DNA of 64,000 nt from Bugula neritina. Its lineage: Eukaryota > Bryozoa > Gymnolaemata > Cheilostomatida > Bugulidae. The stretch spans positions 26,424,504 through 26,488,503 of the forward strand of contig OZ037765.1 of the NCBI GenBank assembly GCA_964035545.1, in the 5' to 3' direction. Shown piece after piece: positions 38,001-50,600 of the stretch; the stretch's first letter is position 1, and each line of letters opens with the position of its first letter. Position numbers and translations under genes: made by a program. A model generated the notes under the pieces. The model did no database searches. It was not told where the DNA came from and saw only the letters and a program-made list of their open reading frames with translations.

Positions 38001-40083
38001 ATTGCAGTATTTCAGAGTATATTCTGTGAAAGTACCAAACCTTCCCGGCAAGATGGAGTCTATTTGTGTGAACAGCTGAAACAAGAAAAAGCAATAGATT
38101 AAAACATTATATTTCTCATGTAATAATATTAGCAATCCCTAAAACTTCTTGATGTCACTTTTGGTTTTAGAAGCTATACCAGACTACAACTCATGCTAAA
38201 AGACAGCTCTGCAATATGTTTAGTTACCTCAGATGGTTTATTTAATGCCGGAGTACCAGAAAGGAGAATGCATCGGACGGAATTCTTGATAAGATCCACA
38301 ACGACATTAGCTGTCCTGGTGTTCTTATTTCTGATATTGTGAGATTCATCGCAAATAGAAACCTTGACACAAAATAATGTTCAACTATTGTGCTAACAAT
38401 GCATTAAAACATAATTTTATGCAAGTACATTATGCTATGTTTTAACTTAAAATTAAAAGAAATTACTAATAAGAGAAGCAACTTTTTTCAAAATACAGGC
38501 CAGTATATTGTATGTAAGTAACAAGGCATCTTTACACACGATACTTTAAAATAACAATAAGAATAAGAACAAGAAATATTTGCAATAAAACCAATGATTA
38601 CATGACCTTGAACTGCTGCGCTCTAATAGCCTTGAGAAGAACGCTTGTGTTGGGGTTACCATATCTCAGTAAGGAATAGGCCACTATATTTATTTTGCAC
38701 TTGCTAATATTTCTGAAAAAAAACACATTGCCACTTAAATTTAACATATTAAACCCAACTGAAATCATTATAACACACCAAACTACAGTGCTTTTATGAA
38801 TGCAAAGCTGTTTGAAGATAACACTAAACATTTGACTTCTGATAAAAATACAAAACAAACTTTTATCTAAAGTTTCATTAAGCTAATGCACTGTTCTAGC
38901 TGGATATCATTCTACTGCATAATATTATCAAACCATGTATCAATTTGAAGAAGCTACAAAATTCATATTTTATACATGAACTTAGTTTTATCTTATAACC
39001 AATATTGTTCACACGGCACTAGTGTGTAAGACATAGATACAAACAAGTGAACCAGTTTCTTTTCAACCATCAACATTGCTATATAATGATTAATTTCGTT
39101 AACTACCCCACATCGCTGGAGCTGTTTATCATATTGATATCGGAAGGCAGCAGTTCTGGTAACCATTTCTCCAGCTCTTCCACCCACTGGTATTTTAAAG
39201 ATGCCGGCAGCATTATTAGGAGAGGCCATTCATCTTTATAATAACATGCTACAGCAATAGCCTGCAGAGTCTTTCCTAGACCCATCTAAAATCCATATTC
39301 AAAACGAGGTAGGTGCAGTAACGGAAAAATTGACAAAAGCCTGTGTTCTAGATTAGTAATGTAGCATGAGAAGTTATGCCCTCGCGAGAATTTCAACCCA
39401 CCCCCAAACCAAAATTTAATAATAAAATTAAAGAACTTAGGCTATCTCAATTTCTCCACTACTGCTCCTAAATGTTCAAAACAATTTAACATTCAATCAG
39501 CACATAAAATATACAAACTCAATCTTAATAAGCCAAGAAAAAGCACAAAACAGTAAAATTGCGTCAACTGAAACTTGAGAAGCTGCTCTAAGTTAACTTA
39601 CCTCATCAGCAATAAGACACCTGAAAACAACAACAAATAAAAATAATATGATGCATTTTTTTCAACAGAATTAAGTACATGACAGCATATATGAAAAACC
39701 AAGTCACCAACTAAAAAACTAATAATTACAAAGAATAAGACAAAAGGGTAAATATTCACAAATGATTGAAATGACTATGATGCATAATGTATTGCTTTTG
39801 TTTAGATTCCTGGTTTAGATTCCAAGATTTTTAAGTGCCAAGAAAGGTGATCCAATAGCATTTGTTTTTGCTCAACATAATGAAAATCTCTAAGTCTTGA
39901 GAGTTGAGACTGTAAATATAAGTGATGTTTTTCATTTTATTTATACCTTCCATCTTTGCCGACAGCGAAATTCAAGCCTTCCACCTGAAATGGTAGGAGC
40001 TTACTTCTTAAACGCTCAGGTAGATAACTAAGATCAATTTGGGGTGCCGGCTTGATTAGGTATTTGTTTAAAGTCTGTGCCAT
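29092..40083 (-). CDS. ZRANB3: ZRANB3, SNF2-family annealing helicase/endonuclease, complete
   Basis: ZRANB3 remodels stalled replication forks and binds PCNA and polyubiquitin. Twenty-four exons: 40083-39947, 39620-39602, 39285-39107, 38712-38607, 38362-38228, 38075-37957, 37502-37346, 37063-36902, 36593-36499, 36270-36123, 35880-35704, 35507-35325, 35093-34899, 34409-33878, 33671-33589, 33285-33124, 32218-32012, 31866-31735, 31503-31384, 31101-30967, 30628-30485, 30224-30121, 29610-29508, 29259-29092. Total 3702 nt, 1233 residues, all phases agree. Motif I (DE-MGLGKT) spans exons 2-3, DESH (motif II) is in exon 5, and EDRAHRIGQ (motif VI) in exon 11. A PIP-like QPTLSDFL is in exon 13. Exon 16 holds an irregular RanBP2-like finger and exon 17 a canonical one (WTCRSC...CDEC). 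The C-terminal exon carries an HNH nuclease ([18 protein letters not shown]). It is slightly longer than the human protein (1079). Confidence 0.95.
30803..30929 (-). repeat. tRNA-derived SINE-like repeat in ZRANB3 intron
   Basis: On the minus strand the head reads like a tRNA: TAGTGTAGTGGTTAG (A box) and GGTTCAAGTCC (B box) about 25 bp apart. The downstream part contains ACTGGCAATGAC, with a similar string in the repeat at 53165-53286. Confidence 0.6.
32240..32578. repeat. hAT-like non-autonomous repeat, copy A
   Basis: About 150 bp at the right end (32420-32575) is highly similar to 44973-45154. The end reads CAGCCCTG after a GGGGCTGC-rich stretch and shares the 'gagggccac' style of many hAT termini. 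The left end is poorly defined, and its orientation and superfamily are inferred. Confidence 0.5.
36353..36506 (-). repeat. 27-bp minisatellite at a ZRANB3 exon/intron border
   Basis: The hexamer CACTAC (GTAGTG on the coding strand) recurs at 36358, 36385, 36412, 36439, 36466 and 36493, exactly every 27 bp. Two alternating unit variants (cacgcccacaac and tacatctacaac) are visible. The copy at 36493 is the authentic splice donor of exon 9. Confidence 0.9.
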
Positions 40084-41592
40084 GCCTTATGATATGGTTT
40101 CTTACTAAAATAGTATCAATAATTAGATTGATCAGTTACTATTAGCCAAAACATGTCCATCTTAATCACATCTTGCATCTTAGTTTCTATAAAAATATTT
40201 CAACAATTGAAACTACAAATCGTTTTGAAAAGAGATAAAATAGTTACAGTAATACAGTTATACTAATTCTACTTTAACTTGTAATCGTTTGTGATATGAA
40301 CAATAAGTGTAAGATTAAGTGCATTACATACGTCTTACACATATAGTAAGACCAAGTAGTCCTATTACTAACTCTAAGTATTCCTACTACTAAAGACTAT
40401 AATAATCACCATTATCATAATGATAATAATAATAATCAAATTCAATAGTATAGCCATAATAATATTGATAAACTCCTACTCATTATTATAAGACATAGGT
40501 TATACTTATAATAATAATGAATATTATTATTAAATTTAATACTAATAGTAATAGTAATAGTAATACTAATAGTAATAGGCGACATTATGATTATAATTAA
40601 TATTATCATTATCATAATAAATATATTAATATGATAATTATAATTTTATTATGATAATAATTATACTAATGATAATTATAATGATAATGAATGAAAAATC
40701 ATAATGATAATCTAAATGCTAATCCTAATGATAATAATAATATTAAATTTAATCATTATGATATTGATTATCACAAGACATAGTGTGAATCACTAAATGA
40801 TAATCATTATCATTATGATTATCAACATTAAAATTAAAACTAAATGGAAAATAAGCAAGATAAATTAAATAATATTTATATTATAGTTATTAAAAATGTG
40901 TTAATGCTTTATATTGCAGAATTTATTATTATTATTTGCATTTAACATTTTTAACAATAATTACAACTTACTTATATAACAATAATATTAATTATAATAT
41001 TGGGTTTGATAAGAGTAACTACGTTTGAAACGCAACTTTTTAAACTGCAGGAGCATTAGCGCCAAAAGTTCTACTATACATGCTTATTATAAAACGGATA
41101 GCAAGAAGATAATTTTACCTACGTCTATATGCATGTATAACTTCGAATAACAATAAGGAGAACTATGACGGGACAACTCGTAACGTAACAGTAGGTGTAC
41201 TATTATTATGTGGCTAACATAATGGTACAGACGCTCAAATTAATCAGCATGTCACAAAAATTGCGCCTATAATCTCTATAATATTATGTATAACTTATAA
41301 GCTACAAAAAGCCTGCAATGCATTGCTAAATGTGAACTGAAATATTCAATATATGTATTAATATGGAATTAAAATGTTGAGATTAATTAGATTTTACACT
41401 GTTCAGCAATGCATTACAAGTTTTTTTATAGCTTATAACTTATACATAATATACAGTAGAAATCTAGTGACAGCAATTTGACTTAAATACAATCATATTT
41501 TGTCACCATCGAATTTTATCACAAATAATCAACTAGTTTAAGTTTGTCAATACATAATTTGAAAAACATCGAGCTATATATTTTAAAAGTTG
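40084..41592. other. Upstream region of ZRANB3 with degenerate AT microsatellite
   Basis: No exon is seen. From about 40391 to 40840 the sequence is a degenerate mixture of ATA, AAT and TGATAAT units, with patches that read similarly on both strands (ATTATCAT/ATGATAAT) and could fold into hairpins. The ZRANB3 promoter must lie near 40084. Confidence 0.6.
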
Positions 41593-43246
41593 GCCTTACC
41601 GGGCCGATGTTCGATCCGGTAAGAGAACTCGGCCAGGACCTCGAGCCACCTGGCGACCTGGCTGGACGGTTCTGCTCTCTTGCACAACCAAATCAAGAAG
41701 GCGTGGTCCGTACGCAGCCGGAACTTCCTGCCATATGGGAAAGGTCTGAAGTGCTTCACCGACTTGATTACTGCCAGCAGTTCCTTGCGGGTAGTGCAGT
41801 AATTTCGTTCAGTGGGTGAGAGAGACTTGCTGTAGAAGGCCATGACTACTTTGCGGCCCTCCTGCACCTGGGACAGCACAGCGCCGACGTTTTGGTCACT
41901 GGCGTCAGTATCTAGGATGTACTCCAGGGCAGGGTCTGGGTAGGCCAAGATGGGGGCCTCTAGCAGGCGGCCCTTGAGACAGTTGAATGCCCTCTGTTCG
42001 ACGAAAGTCCACTGCCAGGTCACCCCCTTTGCGGTGAGCCGATTTAACGGCTGTGCCACCCCCGCAAAGTCTGGTAAGTATTGCTGCCAATGCCCCACCA
42101 GCCCGAGGAATGCCCGGAGCCCGGTCAAATCCTGGGGGGGGTGACCCAGTCTTCTATAGCTCAGACCTTTTCAGGATCTGTCGTCACACCGTGACGGCCG
42201 ATGATGTGCCCCAGGTACTTTACCTCTGGCTGCAAGAGAGCGCACTTAGAGGGTTTGGGCTTCAGACCGACACCTCTGAGTCATTCGAAAACCTCCCGCA
42301 GACGACTTACGTGAGTCTGGAAGTCTGGGGAAATCACGATGACGTCATCAAGGTATACCAGCAGTGTCTTCCAGTAGAGCCCACTGAGGACCTGTTCCAT
42401 GAGCCTCTGGAACATGGCGGGGGCGGAAGTCAGTCCAAAGGGTAAGACTTTCCACTTCCATAAGCCGTCCCGCGTGATGAACGCCGCCTTCTCCTGGGCG
42501 TCGGGACTGAGGGGAGCCTGCCAATAGCCGCTCAGCAAGTCTAGCGTACTGAAGTACTTGCTGCCGGCTAGGGCGTCCAGAGATTCGTCAATCCTGGGTA
42601 AGGGGTAGGCGTCCTGTATGGTCACGCTATTTAATTTGCAATAATCCGCACAGAACCGCCAACTGCCGTCTTTCTTCCGGATCAGGACAGCCGGCGAACT
42701 TCACGAACTATGTGCTGGCTCTATGAGGCCGCGGTCCAAAAGATCTTGGACTTGTTGGCTGACCTCTTTCTTCTTCTCTGATCCCAATCTCCGAGTGGGC
42801 TGTCGGATAGGGGCAGTCCCTGCAGCCAGCGGTATCTCATGACGGACGGCCGTTGTCAGGCCTACGTCATGGTCCCCACTGCTGAACACGTCACTATATT
42901 CGCGTAGCAACTGGGCCATGGCCTGGCGCTCTCGGTTGCTCGCGCAGCCGTCACACGCTGCCTGATATAACTCTTGGACGCGTTGTGGGACGGTCCCCCG
43001 CCTAACTGACGGGCTCTGTTGGGGACCTTCCGCCGCAGCTCCTAGCGACGGCCCTACATCTTTTTCCTGGATAGAGTGGAAACGGCCCAGCATGGACCCT
43101 GACGGTAGTTGCACCGCCTCAGAGAAGGAGTTGACGCACTGCACCAAAATCTCTCCTCGGTCAGTCAGCTGATTAAGACTGCTGGCGAGTTGGATTCTCG
43201 TGTGCGCGCTTTCGACAACCCCCCAACCCCGAGAGTTGGCTATTGT
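41593..43246 (-). pseudogene. pol: Element 2 pol remnant (RT and part of RNase H)
   Basis: Fragments at 43147-42701, 42625-42281 and 42128-41593 in different frames align in order with element 1 pol. The LVYLDD and ILDTDASD motifs survive. Breaks include an early stop before the RT core (about 42700), a stop near 42281, and two extra G in a G-run near 42134-42141 relative to element 1. Protease is missing altogether: gag sequence runs into the post-protease part of pol at about 43265. It cannot encode a working polyprotein. Confidence 0.9.
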
Positions 43247-44194
43247 TCACTCTGCAGTGAATGGTAGGGGGGCATACCGCTGGGTCCGTACGAACGCCTG
43301 GCGGTACCCACCCCGCTTTTCCTTCTTCTTTGGTCCGCGGAGTTTTTGGGGCTTCCGCGGATTGTAGAGTTTCTGCTGTTTCTTAGGTTGTGGACAACTT
43401 GAGCGGAGATGTCCCCTCGTGCCGCATCTCCAGCAAAGGGCAGCTGGTCTGGGAGCCTCTACTCCTGGTCTCCTGTATCCCGTGGGGCTGCTACATGTTA
43501 TGGTCACCACCAACTGTTCCAGCATAGTCATTAAGCGATCGACCTCCGTCTCCAAGGAGGAGCTAGTCGTAGCGGCAGCTACGCGGACCGGGTGGTCTGG
43601 TCTTCCAGTGACTCGCGGGGTAGTCTCTATCGCTCGATAGAGTTGTTCGGCCCCCAGATAAGCCTCGCTTTCTTCTAACGCAGCCTCTATCGTGGTCACT
43701 CCTTTCGCTTGTAACTGGTGGTGGAGGCCCAAATTGTTCGGGGATTGTACAAAAGCCTCGAACGTATAGCTCTGTCTGTGTGTTTCTGGCAGGTCGCCAT
43801 ACGCGATCTGTGCCAGTCTCTTCACTAGGGTAGCGTGGTCCGGGAGTGGTGTGCATGTTCTGCGGAGCAGTCTTTGTAAACAGGCCCTGGCGCCTACGAC
43901 AGGTATGCTAAAACGGGCCCGCAGCGCAGCAAAGATCCCGTCTACGCTGGGTCTCAGCCCGTACGGCCTGGCTTGTTCCGTCAGTGCCATCCGTAGCTTT
44001 ATCAGGGCTACTCTCGGCAGCCATCTTGTGATGGCTGCAACTTCATTGAATTCCCGAATAAATTGTTCAACATCTTCTAGGCCCGTGAAGACGGGAGCCT
44101 CTAATGTATATCTATATGCCTCCTCTCCGGCCTCGAGAGGGTTTATGATAGTGTCTCGCTCACCTTCTTCATTTGAGGCTGTACTCTCGGCCAT
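43247..44194 (-). CDS. gag: Element 2 gag
   Basis: A 315-codon ORF starting with ATG at 44194 is similar throughout to element 1 gag (APVFTGLEDVEQFIREF, AQIAYGDLP, EAFVQSPNNLGL). Near residue 245-260 it keeps a CCHC knuckle (CWRCGTRGHLRSSC), then a Lys-rich tail. The final codons derive from the deletion junction with pol, so the C-terminus is abnormal. Confidence 0.85.
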   Translation of the reverse strand: MAESTASNEEGERDTIINPLEAGEEAYRYTLEAPVFTGLEDVEQFIREFNEVAAITRWLPRVALIKLRMALTEQARPYGLRPSVDGIFAALRARFSIPVVGARACLQRLLRRTCTPLPDHATLVKRLAQIAYGDLPETHRQSYTFEAFVQSPNNLGLHHQLQAKGVTTIEAALEESEAYLGAEQLYRAIETTPRVTGRPDHPVRVAAATTSSSLETEVDRLMTMLEQLVVTITCSSPTGYRRPGVEAPRPAALCWRCGTRGHLRSSCPQPKKQQKLYNPRKPQKLRGPKKKEKRGGYRQAFVRTQRYAPLPFTAE

Positions 44195-44236
44195 GATGTC
44201 CTAACGTTCTTCCATCGTTTCCAAACAGTAGCTAGG

Positions 44237-44254
44237 ATCCCACCGCTGCCACCA
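44237..44254 (-). other. Primer binding site of element 2, tRNA-Leu type
   Basis: This is the same 18 bases as at 21737-21754, again one base inside the LTR. Confidence 0.75.
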
Positions 44255-44255
44255 C

Positions 44256-44544
44256 TGTTGTGATTTACACAATATTTATGCGTGGTTCCTAGCTTGTGAT
44301 TATGAGTTAATTATCCGCAGTAGTATAGGACTTGTAGTAAGATTATAATATATTTATTTACAGTTACATACTAGGAAAATATACACATGAAACATTCGTC
44401 TATACAATTACATCCTTCTAGTTACTAGCACGCTCTCTAATTGCAGCAACATCCTTCCAGTTACACATCGCTGGGGGTTGTCACCTGACGCATCTCTAAT
44501 TGGCTAGGGGACACGTGGAGGCGCATACTGCGTGCGCCACTACA
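44256..44544 (-). repeat. 5' LTR of Gypsy element 2
   Basis: A 289-bp segment beginning TGTTGTGATTT and ending GCCACTACA directly borders the primer binding site. The TG...CA ends and position define it. No partner LTR exists in the window, so the outer boundary is inferred. Confidence 0.7.
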
Positions 44545-44603
44545 ATATCAATAGTTGTTATTGGCCACAACCTTAAAGCCCAACTAAAACATATTTGTTT
44601 TAG

Positions 44604-44730
44604 GTAATAACAGTTGGAGTGCTTGGGCTACTTATGATAAGATCTTCAAACCGGGCCTCCATGCAGTGTAGCAGCACTACCCAGCCATTCACATACCGTG
44701 GTAGAGATGGAGCGAGGTGTAGATATGAAG
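44604..44730 (+). other. Weak exon candidate
   Basis: A 127-bp stretch is bounded by TTTTAG and GTGTGT and is open in one frame for 42 codons (VITVGVLGLLMIRSS start, hydrophobic). It is more GC-balanced than its surroundings. I found no partner exon and do not recognise the peptide. Confidence 0.2.
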
Positions 44731-44972
44731 GTGTGTAGTCAAGGGTGTACATTATACTACCAAATGTTATGCTAATCACAATATATAGACATGATTGCTG
44801 CTCTGTATTATTATTTTATATTGATTGATTTGTACATAACCGTACTCTCTACCAAACCATACCTACACATTCATTATCATCTTCCTCTCATTTCTTCTAC
44901 TCGCATGAACTGTGTGGTGTGTTATAAATTGTGCATTGTGCGTATTGTGAAGTCATGTGCACTGTGCAGCTT

Positions 44973-45154
44973 GTTAAAATATGGGTGTTTTGTAACATGT
45001 GTATAAATAAGACATTTAAAAGGTGGTTTTTTCACTCTACATAATTCACACATGTGTAAATTAAATAATTTTATTTGTTGTGCCTTTGTGGGCCACATAA
45101 ATGTCGGCTGAGGGCCGCATCCGGCCCTGGGGCCTTCTATGGGCAGCCCTGGTC
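44973..45154. repeat. hAT-like non-autonomous repeat, copy B
   Basis: It is similar to the right half of the repeat at 32240-32578: both share gtgtataaataagacattta, an aaggtggtttttt segment and an end in GGGCAGCCCTG. The left half is missing. Confidence 0.6.
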
Positions 45155-47682
45155 TAGCACATAATATACCTTATGACTTATGGTAGCAGGTGCTTGGGGT
45201 AAAATTTCTCACCCTTCATTTAGCTGGCCAACTACCTAACATTCACATCAAACAATGAGTGAAATTAATGAAAAATTGAAACTGTCTCTAAGCAGTAATT
45301 AAAAATTGATACAACCACATTTGCATCTGCCAGTTGAATTTACTCTTGAACAAATTGCATAAGTAAAATGCTTATAGAGTTATACTGAATTAAAAGTTAT
45401 TAAACTCAAAAGAATAGTTATTGCATAACTTTGCAATTTTTATTCCCTTCACAAAAACTCCGCGTACAAGTCTATGATGCCTGTGGAATTAAGAGCACCA
45501 ACTGTGAACAGTAGGCCGAGAGTATTTATGCTGCAGGAAGGATGACCATATAGTATAATATATAGAATGAAAATCTGCTGTACTAAATTATTTACTAAAA
45601 TTGCGTTCCATTCTCCTGTTTCAGGTATGTGATCACTATACACATGTGTTTTTTAGATGAAGTTTGTTAGCCAAATATAAAACTTAGTCTAATTTATAGC
45701 TTAAATCATAACTCAAATTATTTTAATATGCTGTGCTTTAAATTTCATACATGCATGTAATATATTATGTAGGATATAGCATGTTATAACATTAGCCTAT
45801 GTTTTATGTAGCTTATTCCAATGAAAAACGTTGGAGGTTGAAAAAATTTCCAGCACATATTACATATATGAGGGAATAGAAAGATGTGAAGAAAGACTTA
45901 AGGGTTGATGTAAAATGAACAGATTTGATTGCCTATATAATATTATGCAGGATTTTACATTATACAAATAGTCTCTTCAATATCTTGGAAGACAATCACC
46001 ATTTCTTATAATATTGCTACAACAATATAGCAGTTGTATTGAATCAATTGGATATTTATTAGCTAGGCTAAACAATTTTTTTTCAGTTTATATTAGCGTA
46101 CACTGGAAATATGATGGTAACAAAGCTAGATGTATAATTGTTATAATTTATTATTGCAGTTTTAAATATAGTATGTTGAAATATATATTATCATACTGGT
46201 GACAAAGTTCATGTAATACACTTTAAAATATTCAAAAATGTTGGAGAGTTCTTATTCATATTACTCACACCTTATAATGTTTTTACATGAATAAACCACC
46301 AATTAATCAAACATTCCTTTTACAATATGCTGGTATAGGGCAAGTAAAGTAAAGTAGAAAAAGTATACACAAGAAATTACACAAAAAATATTAAAAAATC
46401 TAACAAAGAAATCGTATGCAAGAAAATAAAATTGTGAAAAACAGTAAATGAAGAAGCAAAAATTTAGTTAAATAATTTATACAGAAATTAATTTTTTCTT
46501 TTGGCAGGCACATTGGTGGTTAATTAGCCCAATGTGGAAAAAATGTTTGGAAAGTCTTTAGAGTTGGCGTGTAGCTGGACATATAGGCCAATGTACACTC
46601 ATACTTAAGTAGATGAAGGGATGATTCTCTTAAAAGAAGTGAGACTATCTTTTTAACATGTAGTGTATGTAAGCCATGAGTTCAACTTTACTATAGCAAA
46701 AAGAAATTCATAGTCAAAATAATATACCTTGCAGAGAGTGCTATGCAATATCAGTGTTTAGATAAAATGTGGAAACAAGCTTATTAATAAAAAAATTATC
46801 AACTTCAAAAATAGATTTATCTACACCTGTAAAGGAAGTATCAAACAGCGCTCAGCTACCTTTACGTCTTTAACAGTTTCACAACATGGCAATATGATAT
46901 ATGTTTTAACAATTCATACTAAACAAAAAAATATTATATTTTCACGGTAAATAGTGTGCTATTTGAAGTCAAAGAGCTCCAATAACTCTGGAAGTTGAAA
47001 GAGCTGTGGATATATCTATGTATACTTGGAATATATACACATCTGTTATGTGTAAGGTTTTACTTACCTGCAAGCCTTTTTAAGGCTATTTCCTCAACAT
47101 CAAGTAAAGTTCTATGCATGGGTACTTGGCTTATCAGCTGCTCTGTTGACTAACACGAGACACACTCGAAACCAGCTTAAAACATACTCAAAACCCAATC
47201 GCACCCCTGCACTGCTCACACTATGTTCTTTACACCTTCACACTGCAAGTACTCATTTCAACATTCTACTGGACACACATGCCATTCATTATATTCAGTG
47301 TGAGAAGCTGTTTGATGAGAGATGCGATGATAATGAGACTAAAAGATTGAAGTTGAAACACCAACTTAATATATCACATATATGCTCAATCTATAGACAG
47401 TAGCTAATGGTTTATCTCTTCGTAAGCATAGAGTAATAAAGCATTACCTTCTTTGTAATAGAGGATACCAACAAAAATCATGCTTTTAAAGTTTGTTAAA
47501 TCAAGTTAAAAAGTTGAAGCAAATTTAAAAGTTGCTAGTCTTTGTACCCTTAGAATAAAATATACACATTTGATATCTATGGATAGCAATATGTAGGGTC
47601 TAAGAACAAATGAATACTCTATCACATATATAAAACAAAAACATGTCAAGGTATAAACAATGATGACATGAATAGAACCTAC
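45155..47682. other. Largely featureless region downstream of the sushi gene
   Basis: AT-rich and without a convincing gene. A weak minus-strand exon candidate lies at 47149-47068 (acceptor TTAG, donor GTAAGT). In phase 0 it reads STEQLISQVPMHRTLLDVEE and is unrelated in look to the sushi protein. In the phase needed to follow the last sushi-gene exon it would give a short terminal exon with an early stop. The real 3' end of that gene is unresolved. Confidence 0.3.
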
Positions 47683-50600
47683 CTGTACAGTTACAAAGGA
47701 TGTCAGGGCTACTAGTTGGTAACAAGGTGTCACCTTTATCACAGAGTTGTGCTTGACATCCATAGCGGTTAACAGGAGCCCATTCTGACCATTCCTCATT
47801 AGCTGAGAAAAACAAGCATGTAAAGTAAAACAGAATATCTCCAGTATTTTGATCATAATTAAGAGCAAAGCTATTAACAACTGTATGCCTCAAATTATAA
47901 AATGCACACAGTATTAGATTAAAACTAAAGACATAACGGGTTTCATTTATTATTTTAGTAGTTTGAATAGAAATCAATATCAAACAACCATGTTTTACTA
48001 AATATATATAATATTTTAAGAGTGAATTTCATCACTTTACTATAATATGTAGTTGAGGCAGTGCAACTTGTTACATGCTGTATATTCTGCGACTTACCGA
48101 AGAAGCTGTATAGACGTTTTCTACAAGGCAGCATTTGCTTGCTAATGTTTCCAGCACAGTCTTGGCCTCCATTGAATGGAGCAGGGTTTGTACAAGATCT
48201 AGTTCTTGAGGTATTGTGAGTATATATAATAGAACAGAGAGGATCCCAACTGCTCCAGCTTGACCATTCACCATCAGCTGCGTATGGTATGGAAGACATG
48301 TGTTTATACTTATAGCTTGTTGCTTCGGTTAGTCAATATATTTGAAGCTAAATAACTGTAAAAATTAGCCACAATGTGAATATTAAACAGAAGTCTAGAA
48401 TCTTACTAAAACATGCTAAAGGTTCCCCAATCCATTTTCCATTTGGTTGACAATTCATTTCTATGTTTCCAGATAGTCTTTCATATCCTTCTTCACATTT
48501 AAATGTGATTCTTTTTCCACCCAAACCCCAGTCTACATCTACATGCTTGTTGGTCAGAGATGGGGTACTGCATGGTGTAGCTGTAACAACAATTATAACC
48601 AGCCTCTGAAGTTACCTCTGGCATTATTCTACCAACTCTAGAACTGCCCAACTGGTAAAAACTCAACACAGAAATTATAAGCAGTAGCTGTGAATAATCA
48701 TCTTACCATTTGCAAAACAGTTCAGCTGAATGCCTGAGAGCTGGCCACTCTGAAGGCACTGTCTTTCGTAGTCACCATAGTAGGGGAATAGGCCTTCTTT
48801 ACAATTTACTGTCAATATTTCACCATAATCCAGTAAGTCTGGCAGGTCACCTGATGATTCAGTTCCATTTCCTAGTGAATAGCTGCATTTCACTCCTTCA
48901 ATATATCATATCAGTGTATTATATGCATTATAAGTTCTGTGGTTAATAAAATGTGTGTCACTAATATGCTGAGAAGATTGTTAGAAGCAAGTATAAACTC
49001 TCGGTTCATCAAATACCAAAAAAATTGAATACTCTCTTGTTTTAATGCAGCTTTAAAATATTTACGAATATAATAATAACGATATATTGTAAAAGATCTC
49101 CTAATAAACTCATTAAAGCTAAGTGCAGTAATGGAGAAATTTAAAAAATAAAAAAATCTTGCAAAGAAGTTGCACGCGGGCTGTAAATGCTGTATCAAAT
49201 ACTAATCATGCTGTAAATCAACTTTTCAGGTTGCAGGGGGCATGCTATTAATAGCTCAATCCCTTTACACAGCAGTGAAAAATAGTAGACAAATCACAGA
49301 ATTAATTTACTATATAATGTTCTGTATGCTATAATATATAATATTCTGTATACTATAATATATAATATCCTGTATTCTATAATATATAATATTCTGTAAA
49401 CTATAATATATAATATTCTGTATTCTATAATATATAATATTCTGTATACTATAATATACAATATTATGTATACTATACTATAATATAATATTTTGTATTC
49501 TATAATATATAATATTCTGTATGCTAGAAGTCATTCAGACTAAAACACATATTTTAAAACATAAACCAAGTTTCTATATTGATCAACAACATAGCATATC
49601 TATAATTATACTAACGAGAACATGTGGGACGCCGTTTTTTCCAAAAAGCATCTTGTCCATCATATTTTCTGCACACTTGAGTCAAAGAGCCACTGGTTAA
49701 TGTATATCCCTCATCACATGTAAACCGAAGGCTCGTGTTACTCTGTGCAATGCTACTGGAAAAATTGCCTTCTTCAGCAAATTTTACTTCAAAACTTGCA
49801 AACTCTACAGCATTTGGTGCTGGAATTTCACAAAACGTTTCTGTAAACAAAATTTGAATATGTGGTTTTAATTACAGCTGATTAGCTTATGTATAACTGG
49901 GAAAAATATTCATCCTTTACTCAACAAAGACAATTTATAAGATCACTAACTACAGAAAAATGTTGCAGCTGCGAATTATAATTTTTGCTGGTCCTCTTAT
50001 TTGATTTCTACTTCTGCAAAATTTAAACAATCATTTTTCAACGATTCAGAAGTAGTTTTCTTATTTTGCAATAGCTGAAAATTTTTATTGGCATGCAATT
50101 TTGTAATAATATTTTAAATAAGTTGTATACCAACAATAGTAAATTGAATTTAGATGTTCTATGATCTCATATTGATAGATATTAAGGTAATGGTAGTTAG
50201 TAGCCAGTAGTATTTTTGCATAACTTATATTAAATGCATATAACAAAGCAAATGGTATTACCATAGAACGAAACTACAAAGAGATACATAGGCTATACAA
50301 CTACAGACTGCACTGCAACATGCTACAGAACAATACATAACACTGAGTCTACATACAAATTATCATTAAACTACAAACTTACTGTAACAGACATGGTGAA
50401 ACGAGTTTGTCCAATCAGAGAGGCCAGTTGTTTCATCCCAAACACACATAGTATAGTTTACAACAGAGCCAACATATCCCATGCTGCAGTTCATTGAGAA
50501 TATCGTACCAGGTGGATACTGTTCACTTTCTATAAGATTAGTAAGATATATCATAACAACATAGTAAATGCAAGCTTGTATGTGAATATTATATTAAACT

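Larger units (their letters stand above)
41593..44544 (-). mobile_element. Truncated Ty3/Gypsy retrotransposon (element 2)
   Basis: This relative of element 1 has one LTR (44256-44544), the same tRNA-Leu primer binding site, gag, and a broken pol. It ends abruptly within RNase H at about 41593, where similarity to element 1 stops; integrase and the 3' LTR are absent. Its LTR is unlike that of element 1, so it belongs to a different family of the same lineage. Confidence 0.9.

Noticed and set aside
40391-40840. Possible origin or CRISPR-like array in the AT-rich repeat
   Set aside because: Units are irregular short AT microsatellite motifs without conserved repeats and unique spacers, and the genome is eukaryotic.
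47146-47403. 85-codon + strand frame
   Set aside because: No family resemblance, no splice partners and low-complexity composition; chance ORF.
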